Source of the DNA: CAVVMA01 sp963788205
Lineage (GTDB): Bacteria > Desulfobacterota > Binatia > Binatales > Binataceae
Length of the DNA stretch: 64,000 nt
Direction: 5' to 3'
Assembly (NCBI GenBank): GCA_963788205.1
Contig: CAWBGG010000002.1
Location: forward strand, 1,273,628 to 1,337,627
In this document: positions 56,144 through 63,394 of the stretch, in pieces
How positions within the stretch are numbered: position 1 is the stretch's first letter
Layout: every line of letters starts with the position of its first letter
Notes under the pieces: generated by a model
What the model saw: the letters and a program-made list of their open reading frames with translations, nothing else
Database searches by the model: none
What the model was told of the DNA's origin: nothing
Made by a program: the position numbers and the translations under genes

Positions 56144-56325
56144 ATGAAACGGGCATGCCTTCGAGGATGAGGGGCTAATCCGAAGGCCGAATCTTCAGAG
56201 CCTGCCCGATAGTCGGCCCCCGGACGTTCTAGACTATCTTGCAGGTGGAATTTCAGAAGTTGAGATCCTCGCCGATTTTCAAGGCTGACCTTGAAGCCGA
56301 GTGCCAGGGTCACGCGTTCGCGTAG
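56144..56325 (+). pseudogene. Degenerate DUF433-type antitoxin remnant
   Basis: Three short pieces in three different frames recall DUF433: KRACLRG (like GKPCIRG), DVLDYLAGGISEVEILADFQ (a very close match to the family core) and ADLEAECQGHAFA. An in-frame stop follows the first piece. DUF433 proteins are antitoxins of PIN-like toxins; no toxin is beside it. The reading is tentative. Confidence 0.4.
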
Positions 56326-56478
56326 TTTTCTAGTGTCCGAGAGGAAGTCCCGCCGTCGCCGCTTGGCCGAGGCCAAACCATGAGACGGGCGGTCCAGCGC
56401 ACGCCTGCGGCTCGTTCGACCGCTCGCGAATAGCCGCGATTCTTGCTATGACCCACCTTGCATCTCTCGGAGGATGTC

Positions 56479-57576
56479 ATGAGCAAGATCAAGGCAGCGA
56501 TGTTCCATGCCGCGAAACAGCCGCTCGAGATTGAGGCGGTCGAGCTCGACCAGCCGCAGGGACGCGAGGTGCTGGTGCGCACCGTCGCGGCTGGCGTATG
56601 CCACAGCGACCTGCATTTTGTAGAGGGGCTCTACCCGCTGGTTGGGCCCGCGGTCCTCGGGCATGAATCCGCCGGCGTGGTCGAGGCAGTTGGCGACCGC
56701 GTCAGTTACGTCAAGCCGGGCGACCACGTGATCGCATGCCTGTCGGTATTCTGCGGATATTGCGATCAGTGCCTGTCAGGCCATCCGAATCGCTGCTCGA
56801 ATCGCAAAGAGCTGCAGCGCGCACCCTCCGACAAGCCGCGCGTATCGCAGAACGGCAAGGCGGTGATCCAGTTCGCCGATATCGCGGGCTACGCCGAGCA
56901 GATGCTGCTGCATGAAAACGCGGTGGTGAAGATCACCAAAGAGATGCCGCTGGACAAGGCGGCGTTGATCGGATGCGGCGTCACCACCGGCGTCGGCGCG
57001 GCGCTCAACACCGCCAAGGTCGAACCGGGCTCGACGGTCGCGGTGTTCGGCGCGGGCGGAATCGGGCTCGCGGCGATCCAGGGCGCACGCATCGCGGGCG
57101 CGCGCAGGATAATCGCCGTCGACGTGTTCGAGAACAAGCTCGCGATGGCCAAGCGGCTGGGCGCCACCGACACGGTTGACGCTTCCTCGACCGATCCGGT
57201 CGCTGCGATCAAGGAGCTGACCGGTGGAGGCGTTGACTATTCGTTCGAAGCCATCGGGCTCAAGAAAGCCGCCGAGCAGGCCTTCTACTGTCTGGTCCCA
57301 GGCGGCACCGCGACCGTGATCGGCATGATCCCGGTCGGCCAGAAAATCGAGATCGAGGGGCGCTACTTCCTGACCGAGCGCAAGCTCCAAGGCTGCAACA
57401 TGGGCTCCAATCGATTCCGGATAGATATGCCGCGGTACATCGATTTCTACCTGCAGGGCCGGCTCAACCTGGACGACATGGTCAGCCGCAAAGCGCGGCT
57501 CGACGACGTCAACGAGGCCTTCCGCGCGATGAAGGCTGGCGAAGTCGCGCGCACCGTCCTCATGTTCGACAACTGA
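56479..57576 (+). CDS. Zinc-dependent alcohol dehydrogenase (class III-like)
   Basis: 365 residues. Catalytic zinc ligands in GVCHSDLHF and GHESAGVVEAVG, four structural-zinc cysteines in FCGYCDQCLSGHPNRC, a Rossmann motif VFGAGGIGLAAIQGARIAG and NAD-selecting DVFENK. Ends RTVLMFDN. GGAGG is five bases before the ATG at 56479. Often annotated as S-(hydroxymethyl)glutathione-type or NDMA-dependent dehydrogenase; cofactor subtype not certain. Its 3' end is duplicated at 60060-60173. Confidence 0.93.
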   Translation: MSKIKAAMFHAAKQPLEIEAVELDQPQGREVLVRTVAAGVCHSDLHFVEGLYPLVGPAVLGHESAGVVEAVGDRVSYVKPGDHVIACLSVFCGYCDQCLSGHPNRCSNRKELQRAPSDKPRVSQNGKAVIQFADIAGYAEQMLLHENAVVKITKEMPLDKAALIGCGVTTGVGAALNTAKVEPGSTVAVFGAGGIGLAAIQGARIAGARRIIAVDVFENKLAMAKRLGATDTVDASSTDPVAAIKELTGGGVDYSFEAIGLKKAAEQAFYCLVPGGTATVIGMIPVGQKIEIEGRYFLTERKLQGCNMGSNRFRIDMPRYIDFYLQGRLNLDDMVSRKARLDDVNEAFRAMKAGEVARTVLMFDN

Positions 57577-57604
57577 GGCAGAAGCAACCTAAAATCGCTC
57601 ATTT

Positions 57605-57626
57605 GGCCCCATTTTAGGGCCTTTTT
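57605..57626 (+). terminator. Terminator after the alcohol dehydrogenase
   Basis: A short GGCCC/GGGCC stem with a 7-base loop followed directly by TTTTT; an alternative longer stem CCTAAAAT/ATTTTAGG overlaps it. 30 bases after the stop codon. Confidence 0.65.
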
Positions 57627-57740
57627 GATCTTCTGGCAAACTAGATAAAGCCTAAGCTGCAGCCAAGCCCGAGTATCGGGGCTGAGACGGGGAGCCCCGA
57701 AAGGCTGCCCCCGGCCGCCAATTCCTGCCCCGGTTCGGTC

Positions 57741-57840
57741 GCTTCCGGGCCGTGTGGCCCCGACCCGGGTTCGGATGCGGGCGTCCGTCGACCCACTGCG
57801 CGGCGGCCGGGGCTCCCGGATCAGGAACCACCGTCACGCG
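57741..57840. repeat. Direct repeat C, copy 1
   Basis: About 100 bp beginning GCTTCCGGGCCGT and containing GCGGCGGCCGGGGCTC. A related copy in the same orientation is at 58671-58770. The pair brackets one gene. Confidence 0.78.
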
Positions 57841-57969
57841 CGCGGCGACGCGTGTGATACTGGCCGGTTTTGCGCTCTCCCGGATGCCCCGTTACCGCAC
57901 CAGCATCGGGCGGACTATGCTGTCCTTGCTGGCGGGAGAGATCACAATCTCTCCGCTCAGGGGCTCCCA

Positions 57970-58623
57970 ATGGACGAAATCAAGGCGTTTTTCAAGGCGC
58001 GCGCGCAGACGCTCGATCTGCTTCCCGATTACTGGCGAGCCCTCATTGCACGCTGGAACGATATTTTCTGGCTTTCAACTCCCACTTTCCCACTTCTGAT
58101 CTGGTGGTTTTTTGGATCGCCGCCCATGTCGCTAGTCGCGGGGGCTTTTGTCTGGGCCTTTGCTGCCGCTGGCTACTACGCGTGGCGAGACGAGTATCTC
58201 AAGCGCACGCAACACCGCTTCAAGACCTGGATTTACAGCTTGGGCATAGAACCCGGTACAAACCGCTTATTTGTGGGCGTTCGCATAACAAATGTGGGTG
58301 TTCCTACTTCAATCCACACTTGGCAGGGCGGATTTCGGACATCGCACGGAGGACGAGCTTTTACCGACGGGGTGTTGGTGCAAGGTAAGTTCCCGCCGCC
58401 CATCCAGGACATGCGTGGTGAAAACCTGAAGGGTGATCTGCATCGATACGAGACTGGCGAAACGCGCGAGGGATGGATCGCGATGGACATAGGCAGCGAG
58501 TCACTTTCGCAAGCCGACATGCGGCAGCTTTTCGACACAGCTTCCGTTCAGTTCACAGACGCCTTTGGCGATTTTTTCGAGGTCCAGTCGTCATCGTCGT
58601 GGATGAAGAAACCAGAAAGGTAA
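57970..58623 (+). CDS. Two-helix membrane protein with soluble C-terminal domain, unknown
   Basis: 217 residues, MDEIKAFFKARAQTL start. Two helices (FPLLIWWFFGSPPMSL; LVAGAFVWAFAAAGYYAW) are followed by a beta-rich soluble part (KTWIYSLGIEPGTNRLFVGV; TNVGVPTSIHTWQGGF). No family recognised. Such 2TM-plus-beta proteins are frequent in mobile cargo. Codon use is more mixed than in core genes, and it is flanked by direct repeats C. Confidence 0.6.
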   Translation: MDEIKAFFKARAQTLDLLPDYWRALIARWNDIFWLSTPTFPLLIWWFFGSPPMSLVAGAFVWAFAAAGYYAWRDEYLKRTQHRFKTWIYSLGIEPGTNRLFVGVRITNVGVPTSIHTWQGGFRTSHGGRAFTDGVLVQGKFPPPIQDMRGENLKGDLHRYETGETREGWIAMDIGSESLSQADMRQLFDTASVQFTDAFGDFFEVQSSSSWMKKPER

Positions 58624-58670
58624 CTGCTTCGGCTCCCTGGCGTCGTCTCCGCTTTGCTGTAGCGCCCGCC

Positions 58671-58770
58671 GCTTCCGGGCCGTCCGGCCCCGATCCGGGG
58701 TCGGGGGCGGGCATCCATCGACCCGCGCGCGGCGGCCGGGGCTCACGGATCGGGGACCGCCGTCAAGCCG
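58671..58770. repeat. Direct repeat C, copy 2
   Basis: Partner of 57741-57840, 930 bases downstream in the same orientation, with the shared GCTTCCGGGCCGT, CCATCGACCCG and GCGGCGGCCGGGGCTC blocks and scattered differences. Confidence 0.78.
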
Positions 58771-58793
58771 CGCCGTGCGATTGCCCCGCTGGA

Positions 58794-59123
58794 CTACTCA
58801 AAGGAGGAGGCATCAGCGAGGGCTTCAGGGAAGGGTATGTTTCCGATGTGCTCGACGGTCATGCCCACTTGACTGCGCAGTAGATGATAAACGTGCTGCT
58901 GCTGTGATCTATCCCGGACCCGCACGTCGCTGTAAATCGTGGCTCGTGAGTCAGGATGGGTCACCTCGATCGTGACCGTCGGGGTTTCGTTGTTGATTGG
59001 CGGCTCTAAATCAAGAATGCCGCTCATAATCGCCGCCTGCGCAAACCCCGGTGTCAAAGGCAGGAACCCTCTAAACGATTCCTTTATCATCGGTCGCCAT
59101 GTCAACTTGTCCTTGATCTTCAT
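58794..59123 (-). CDS. Hypothetical protein (109 aa)
   Basis: From MKIKDKLTWRPMIKESF with GAGGTG seven bases upstream. Central TVTIEVTHPDSRATIYSDV looks like beta strands, and the end has HVYHLLRSQVGMTVEHIG. No signal peptide or family recognised. Part of the accessory zone. Confidence 0.5.
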   Translation of the reverse strand: MKIKDKLTWRPMIKESFRGFLPLTPGFAQAAIMSGILDLEPPINNETPTVTIEVTHPDSRATIYSDVRVRDRSQQQHVYHLLRSQVGMTVEHIGNIPFPEALADASSFE

Positions 59124-59321
59124 TAGGAACACCTCGTTCTAAAGGGTTACGGCCAGCCTTCGCCGGGCCTCTTCCCAAATATGTTAAGCATGCTTCCGCT
59201 CAATTTAACCGTGAACGGTACAACGACTGTCCACAACGCACGACGGAACTTGTGGATAATTTCGTGATGATTCATTCGCCGGGATCGCGGATTCAGATAT
59301 CCGGCCAGAGCTCCACAAAAC

Positions 59322-59747
59322 TCAGATCGTTGGCTGCTTAGAATCCACAACTGGCCTCGGGCCAACGACGTTGATAGCTGTAGCTGTGCAAGTTACCGAT
59401 GACCAGCAATTTTTGGAAATTTCAGTCCCATATTTTTCGCATCCCCAAGGAATCAGACCGTTAGCATGACGCGCGAAGGCTTTAAGTCGCAGTTGTGAGG
59501 TTGCGTCTGCCTCGCTCGCGGGCGGGTCCCAGAGCTTGTTCCGGCAGGAAGTTGCCTGAATGTCGCCAAGGCTAACGTAATCGATGCCGACCAAGTCGGC
59601 TGGCCTATAGATTTTCACCTCGCTACCGAGGGTTCGGGCGGATGCTTCATCGACGTGCGCCACGCTCACGAACGGTCCGTAGCAGCCAGTGAAATACCAG
59701 CCCACAAGCGCAAGCGCGGCGGCGTGCCGGAGCTTCACTTTCACCAT
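59322..59747 (-). CDS. RcsF-like outer-membrane-type lipoprotein
   Basis: 141 residues. A lipoprotein-like signal (RHAAALALVGWYFTGC) leads to a domain whose pattern recalls RcsF: YRPADLVGIDYVSLGDIQATSC, a helix with ATSQLRLKAFARHANGLI, then GCEKYG and NCWSSVTCTATA. Four cysteines are placed as in RcsF, where they form two disulfides. RcsF senses envelope stress for the Rcs phosphorelay in enterobacteria, but no Rcs genes are here, so only the fold is suggested. Start codon could be the GTG next to the ATG. Confidence 0.6.
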   Translation of the reverse strand: MVKVKLRHAAALALVGWYFTGCYGPFVSVAHVDEASARTLGSEVKIYRPADLVGIDYVSLGDIQATSCRNKLWDPPASEADATSQLRLKAFARHANGLIPWGCEKYGTEISKNCWSSVTCTATAINVVGPRPVVDSKQPTI

Positions 59748-59842
59748 CTCCTGCCCCGATCCTGCCCCCCATCGCGCCCGAAATAAAGGGCGGGCCGGGA
59801 ACCTTCCGGTCCCCGGGCCCATGATCCGCGATCGCGCCTGAT

Positions 59843-60169
59843 CTACTTCTTCGCGCACCTCGCCTTCTTCGTTTTTCCGACCGAACCGTACCGTTCGGAA
59901 AAGCACTTTTTGCACCGGGCATCGTGGCGTTTGATGAAGCCGGGGGCTTGGCCGCAGTACCGGCGGATCGGCTTCCATTCTTTTTTGGCCTTGACGACCT
60001 TGGCAGGCTTTGCGGCTTTCGGCGCGCGGGCCTTGGTCGCCCGAGCCTTGGATGGCCAGCCCAACCTGGACGAGATGGTCAGCCGCAAAGCGCGGATCGA
60101 CGGCGTCAACGAGGCCTTCCGCGCGATGAAGGCGGGTGAAGTCGCGCGCACCGTCCTGATGTTCGACAA
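59843..60169 (-). CDS. Lys/Ala-rich protein with C-terminal Cys cluster, chimeric 5' end
   Basis: The C-terminal 70 residues read as a real small basic protein: a histone-H1-like KARAPKAAKPAKVVKAKKE stretch, then RYCGQAPGFIKRHDARCKKC and KARCAKK, a four-Cys zinc-ribbon-like tail. The first 36 codons are the antisense strand of an alcohol-dehydrogenase fragment, so the native start seems lost or replaced. Whether it is expressed is unclear. Confidence 0.42.
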   Translation of the reverse strand: MSNIRTVRATSPAFIARKASLTPSIRALRLTISSRLGWPSKARATKARAPKAAKPAKVVKAKKEWKPIRRYCGQAPGFIKRHDARCKKCFSERYGSVGKTKKARCAKK

Positions 60170-60173
60170 CTAG
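60060..60173 (+). pseudogene. Duplicated 3' end of the alcohol dehydrogenase
   Basis: About 114 bases nearly identical to the last 114 of the gene ending at 57576, coding NLDEMVSRKARIDGVNEAF and ending RTVLMFDN plus a TAG stop. There is no start codon of its own. The sequence just 3' (GGATTTCGACAA) differs from the parent. Confidence 0.88.
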
Positions 60174-60192
60174 GGATTTCGACAATTGGCGA

Positions 60193-60354
60193 TTACGAGA
60201 AGGCCGACGCGAACGCCCTCACGTTGATGTAGGTTCTGCCGCGCATCGTCAGCAGGCCGTTGCCCGCGTTGAGCCTGCCGATGCGGATCCAGTTCTCGAC
60301 GGCGCGTGGCGGGATTCCGAAGTGAAGAGAGAAGTCCCTGATCGTGAGCCGCAT
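60193..60354 (-). CDS. Small helix-turn-helix protein, excisionase-like (53 aa)
   Basis: 53 residues starting MRLTIRDFSLHFGIPPRAVE and continuing NWIRIGRLNAGNGLLTMRGR, ending in a short helix. This is the MerR/excisionase-type winged HTH: a start helix, FGIPPRAVENWIRIGRL recognition helix and a beta wing. Such proteins control excision of integrative elements, but no integrase is seen in the window. Confidence 0.58.
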   Translation of the reverse strand: MRLTIRDFSLHFGIPPRAVENWIRIGRLNAGNGLLTMRGRTYINVRAFASAFS

Positions 60355-60446
60355 TGGTGTGCGACGGGAGTCGCCGCGTTGAGTCTGCGTCGCCCGTTTT
60401 GAAGACCTGAGGCGTCCCCCATTTGGACGGCGAGCAGCCGTCGAAT

Positions 60447-60656
60447 TTACTCCTGGGTCAGCTTTTCGACCGGAACGCCCGATATCTCATGAAGCTTCAT
60501 CACGGTCTCGTACGCGATGCGCTTCATGCTGCCGCGATCGATCCATTTGTAGACGGTCCAGCGGCTGACGCCCATCTTGCGCGAGACTGCCTGCACGCCG
60601 CCCGACATCTCTACTGCGACCGCGACCCAATTCAACCCGGCTTCAGAACGCTTCAC
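60447..60656 (-). CDS. Cro/YdaS-like helix-turn-helix regulator
   Basis: About 69 residues from a GTG with GAGG eight bases upstream; an upstream GTG at 60686 adds 10. MSGGVQAVSRKMGVSRWTVY and KWIDRGSMKRI form a canonical HTH, then AYETVMKLHEISGVPVEKL. YdaS/Cro proteins regulate prophage or toxin-antitoxin loci. Adjacent to the excisionase-like gene on the same strand. Confidence 0.65.
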   Translation of the reverse strand: MKRSEAGLNWVAVAVEMSGGVQAVSRKMGVSRWTVYKWIDRGSMKRIAYETVMKLHEISGVPVEKLTQE

Positions 60657-60903
60657 GGCCTTGACCTCAGCCGAACCAGCGCCCACGCTTCAACGCCACC
60701 GGAAGTTCCCCGCGTGCAAATGTAGTCTCCGCCGCTCATCCTGTCAACTCTGGTCAACCGGTCGCGCGAGGGATGCGAAGGACGTGCTCGCCGTGACGGC
60801 TTTCACGCGAGAGACAGGAAGGCTTTGGATATGCAACCCGATCGAAACTGAATCGGCGCCAGACCGTTCCGCTTATCAAAGCGACCCACTACCCCTCGCC
60901 GGA

Positions 60904-61026
60904 GAGTGGGCGGTTTTGGCGTCGGATGGCCGGCAGGGACTCCGGCCACTACCCTGAATGGAGCTCCTACATTGGGTAGGGGCCGGCCTCCGTGCCGGCC
61001 CGTGGCATCAAAGCCGCCCACTACCC
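60904..61026. repeat. Dispersed palindromic element A, copy 2
   Basis: Partner of the element at 19475-19594, 41 kb away. Termini GTGGGCGGTTTTG and CAAAGCCGCCCAC form an inverted repeat with one mismatch; the internal palindromes are conserved. It lies in the 466-base gap between the YdaS-like gene and the next small gene; nothing else is visible there. Confidence 0.82.
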
Positions 61027-61122
61027 TCGCCGGTGGTGGTTTCGTTCGGATCGCGAAAGCTGATACTCTTGAAGTTGGTTACGAATCGTATCCATCAGGT
61101 CGTATTCACCAAGGGAGTCGCG

Positions 61123-61272
61123 ATGCTTTCCAAGCTTATTGTCGTATTGGCATTCAGCTCGCTCGCTGCGTTGGCGATCCGGTACCTGAGCGACGCCGAT
61201 GACACGGCCAGATTGGAGCGGCAGGTGGCCGGCGATCTGGACGCCCTGCGTGAGCATCTGTTCCGGCGCTGA
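61123..61272 (+). CDS. Small membrane protein (49 aa)
   Basis: From MLSKLIVVLAFSSLAALAIR, followed by a charged helix (DADDTARLERQVAGDLDAL). GGGAG is six bases upstream of the ATG. One membrane helix, signal-anchor type. It precedes the TPR gene closely. No family recognised. Confidence 0.55.
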   Translation: MLSKLIVVLAFSSLAALAIRYLSDADDTARLERQVAGDLDALREHLFRR

Positions 61273-61297
61273 ACTCCCCCTGCCTCTCAGACCTTCG

Positions 61298-61993
61298 TTG
61301 CGCTTCCGCCACAAACTGAGCGCGATCGCGATCGTGCTGGGATGCTCGCTCGTGCTGGCCGCCCAGGCACGGGCGGCGGTGGGCGACCGGGCCGCGTCGG
61401 CCCAGTTGGTCAGCGAGGCCGAGCAGATGATCGAACAGGCCGGCCAGAGCGACCCGATGGACACTACCAAGGTCAGGGCCGCGGTCGAGAAACTGAAAAC
61501 CGCCGTCCAACTCAATCCGCGTAACGATTCGGCTTACGTCGATCTCGGATTTTCGTACGCGCTCCTCAAGGAGCCTGTGACCGCGGTGGATATGTATACC
61601 AAGGCCATCCGGATCAATCCGTCGGCGCCGAACTTCAAGGAGCTGGCCGACATTTATCTGCGGGTCGGCAACCCCGAGGGAGCCCTGATGGCGGCCAATG
61701 CCGGCCTGAGCAAGGACGAGCACAACGCCGGCCTGTATAACGCGCGCGGGATGGCGCTGACCGATCTACACCGCTACGACGAAGCGGCGCGTGACTTTCG
61801 CAAGGCGCTCGATCAATCGATCTCGATCGGCGCCGCTAAAGTGAATCTCGATGCGCTCGGCAGCGGCTACGGCGGACGCTCGACGATCACGAAAAAGCCC
61901 GCGGCGCCGGGGCCAATAGGAAGCGATTCGGCGGACGCGAGCGGCTCGCTTCAGCCGCCGGTGACGGGCTTTTCCGGCTCCGGGATACAGTAG
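61298..61993 (+). CDS. Exported tetratricopeptide-repeat protein
   Basis: About 231 residues, probable TTG start. Signal peptide (LSAIAIVLGCSLVLAAQARAA), then TPR helices: AVEKLKTAVQLNPRNDSAY, VDMYTKAIRINPSAPNF, KELADIYLRVGNPEGAL, GLYNARGMALTDLHRYDEAA. The tail is Ser/Pro/Gly-rich. A scaffold for periplasmic protein assembly is usual for the type. Its 3' end overlaps the convergent DUF971 gene by about 40 bases. Confidence 0.8.
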   Translation: MRFRHKLSAIAIVLGCSLVLAAQARAAVGDRAASAQLVSEAEQMIEQAGQSDPMDTTKVRAAVEKLKTAVQLNPRNDSAYVDLGFSYALLKEPVTAVDMYTKAIRINPSAPNFKELADIYLRVGNPEGALMAANAGLSKDEHNAGLYNARGMALTDLHRYDEAARDFRKALDQSISIGAAKVNLDALGSGYGGRSTITKKPAAPGPIGSDSADASGSLQPPVTGFSGSGIQ

Positions 61994-62214
61994 GCGCATG
62001 AACAGCGCTCGCGCAGTTGATGCGTAGTGTAGAGCGTCTCGTGACCGTCGGCCCATTCCAACACGCCCTGCTCGCCCATTCGGCTCAGTTGAATCAGCCG
62101 CCGGCTGTCGAGCGGAATTTCCCCATCGGCGCCGCCGTTGCATTCCAGACAGGGGCAATGCCGGCGCAGTTCCGCAAGCGGATAGATACTGTCGTGGCCG
62201 TCGATCCATTGCAC
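61951..62214 (-). CDS. DUF971 (gamma-butyrobetaine hydroxylase-like N-terminal domain) protein
   Basis: 87 residues. A doubled pattern W-x-DGH-x-x-x-Y-x-x-x-x-LR-x-x-C-x-C-x-x-C is visible: WIDGHDSIYPLAELRRHCPC and WADGHETLYTTHQLRERCSC. The cysteines match the zinc-binding DUF971 fold, found near Fe-S carrier genes or fused to hydroxylases. GTG start; sensible sequence continues upstream (EVCRYAVGVQW) without another start. Confidence 0.8.
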   Translation of the reverse strand: MQWIDGHDSIYPLAELRRHCPCLECNGGADGEIPLDSRRLIQLSRMGEQGVLEWADGHETLYTTHQLRERCSCAYCIPEPEKPVTGG

Positions 62215-62324
62215 GCCGACCGCGTAGCGGCAGACTTCGTTCAGTCCCGAATCTTTGGAGTCTTTGACTTGATTATCGGCATGGGAGCACTCTTAGTCGC
62301 GATTATAGCGCGGCGGGCGTGAAG

Positions 62325-63361
62325 ATGAATGCCGGAACGAGATCAAACGCGATCTGGCCCGGATGGCCGCGCATGGCGGCGCCGACCTGAGCGCGAAGCA
62401 TCCCCATTGGGGCGACGCGATTCTGTGCGACGGCTTGCTCTACGCGGCGCACGCGCTCGACTCCGACGCGCCCACGGCCAGAGCCTGGTTTTCGCCCAAG
62501 CTTGCCGACGGTCCGCGCACCGACGGATCGATCTGGTTCTGGTCGAGCAGAAGCCCTTCCCGCCCTGGATCTTTACATCCGCACCGGCGAACCGGCCTAT
62601 CTCGATTACGCACGCGCGGTGGTCTCGGCGCTGGAGTCCAAGGCTACTCACACGCCCGACGGCGCAATCGTGCATCCGCCATCGAAGCGGTCTGGATCGA
62701 TATTTCGTACTTTTCGGCGCCCGCGATGGCGCGGCTAGGCCTGCTGCGCAATGACGCCGCGCTGATCGAGCGCGCTCTGGATCAGTTGTACCTCCATCAG
62801 CGCGGATCTGCTGGACCCGGCCAGCGGGCTGTTCTGGCACGTCGCCTTCGTCGAGCAGCACGCCCACTCTGCGTGCCTTTCAACGGCCTGGGCGATGGCT
62901 CCAGTTTGCCAGATCGCGGTGCCCGAGGTGATGGACGAAGTGGCACGCGCCGGACTCAGGGAACGATTCGCGCCGAAGATCGCGCCAATGAACAGGCGCT
63001 CGCGCGGCAGTTGAACACGATCGTGGGACTGCCAGTCGTGGCGGCCTTTGGCATACGGTGATCAATCGCGCCGACTCGTACCTCGAGGCGTCGGCAGCAG
63101 CAGGCTTCGCGCTGGCGCTCGGGCGCGCGCTACGGATGGGACTGGCCGGGCTCGACGCGGCGCCCGCGCGCGCGGCCTACGAGCGGGCGCTCGCGGCGTT
63201 GTGCGACCAGATCAACGACCGCGGCGAATTCACCGGCGTATCGCAGCAGACTCCTCCCGGCGATTTCGCGTTCTACAATTCGATCGCGCTAGGCGCCGCG
63301 CCAGTGATTCGCGACCGGAGTATGCCTGATGGCTCTGAGCGAAGCGCTGCGCGCCGACTGA
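62325..63361 (+). pseudogene. GH88/GH105-like unsaturated glucuronyl/rhamnogalacturonyl hydrolase, many frame changes
   Basis: Pieces of one protein are spread over all three frames: GDAILCDGLLYAAHALDSDA, ALDLYIRTGEPAYLDYARAV, EAVWIDISYFSAPAMARLG, DLLDPASGLFWHVAFVEQHA, LWHTVINRADSYLEASAAAG, DRGEFTGVSQQTPPGDFAFY and a final LSEALRAD. The order and motifs fit the alpha6/alpha6-barrel GH88/105 hydrolases. At least seven net single-base changes would be needed. With the same state in the next gene this suggests poor sequence quality more than gene death. Confidence 0.72.
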
Positions 63362-63394
63362 TAGCGCCGCAGCGTCTCGGGCCGGAGGACAAGC

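Noticed and set aside
56131..56376. Minus-strand frame resembling a ParB C-terminal domain (RVTLALGFKVSLENRRG)
   Set aside because: It lies antisense to the DUF433-like remnant, has no parA/parB neighbours and no ribosome site. The match is short and probably chance, though a profile search would settle it.
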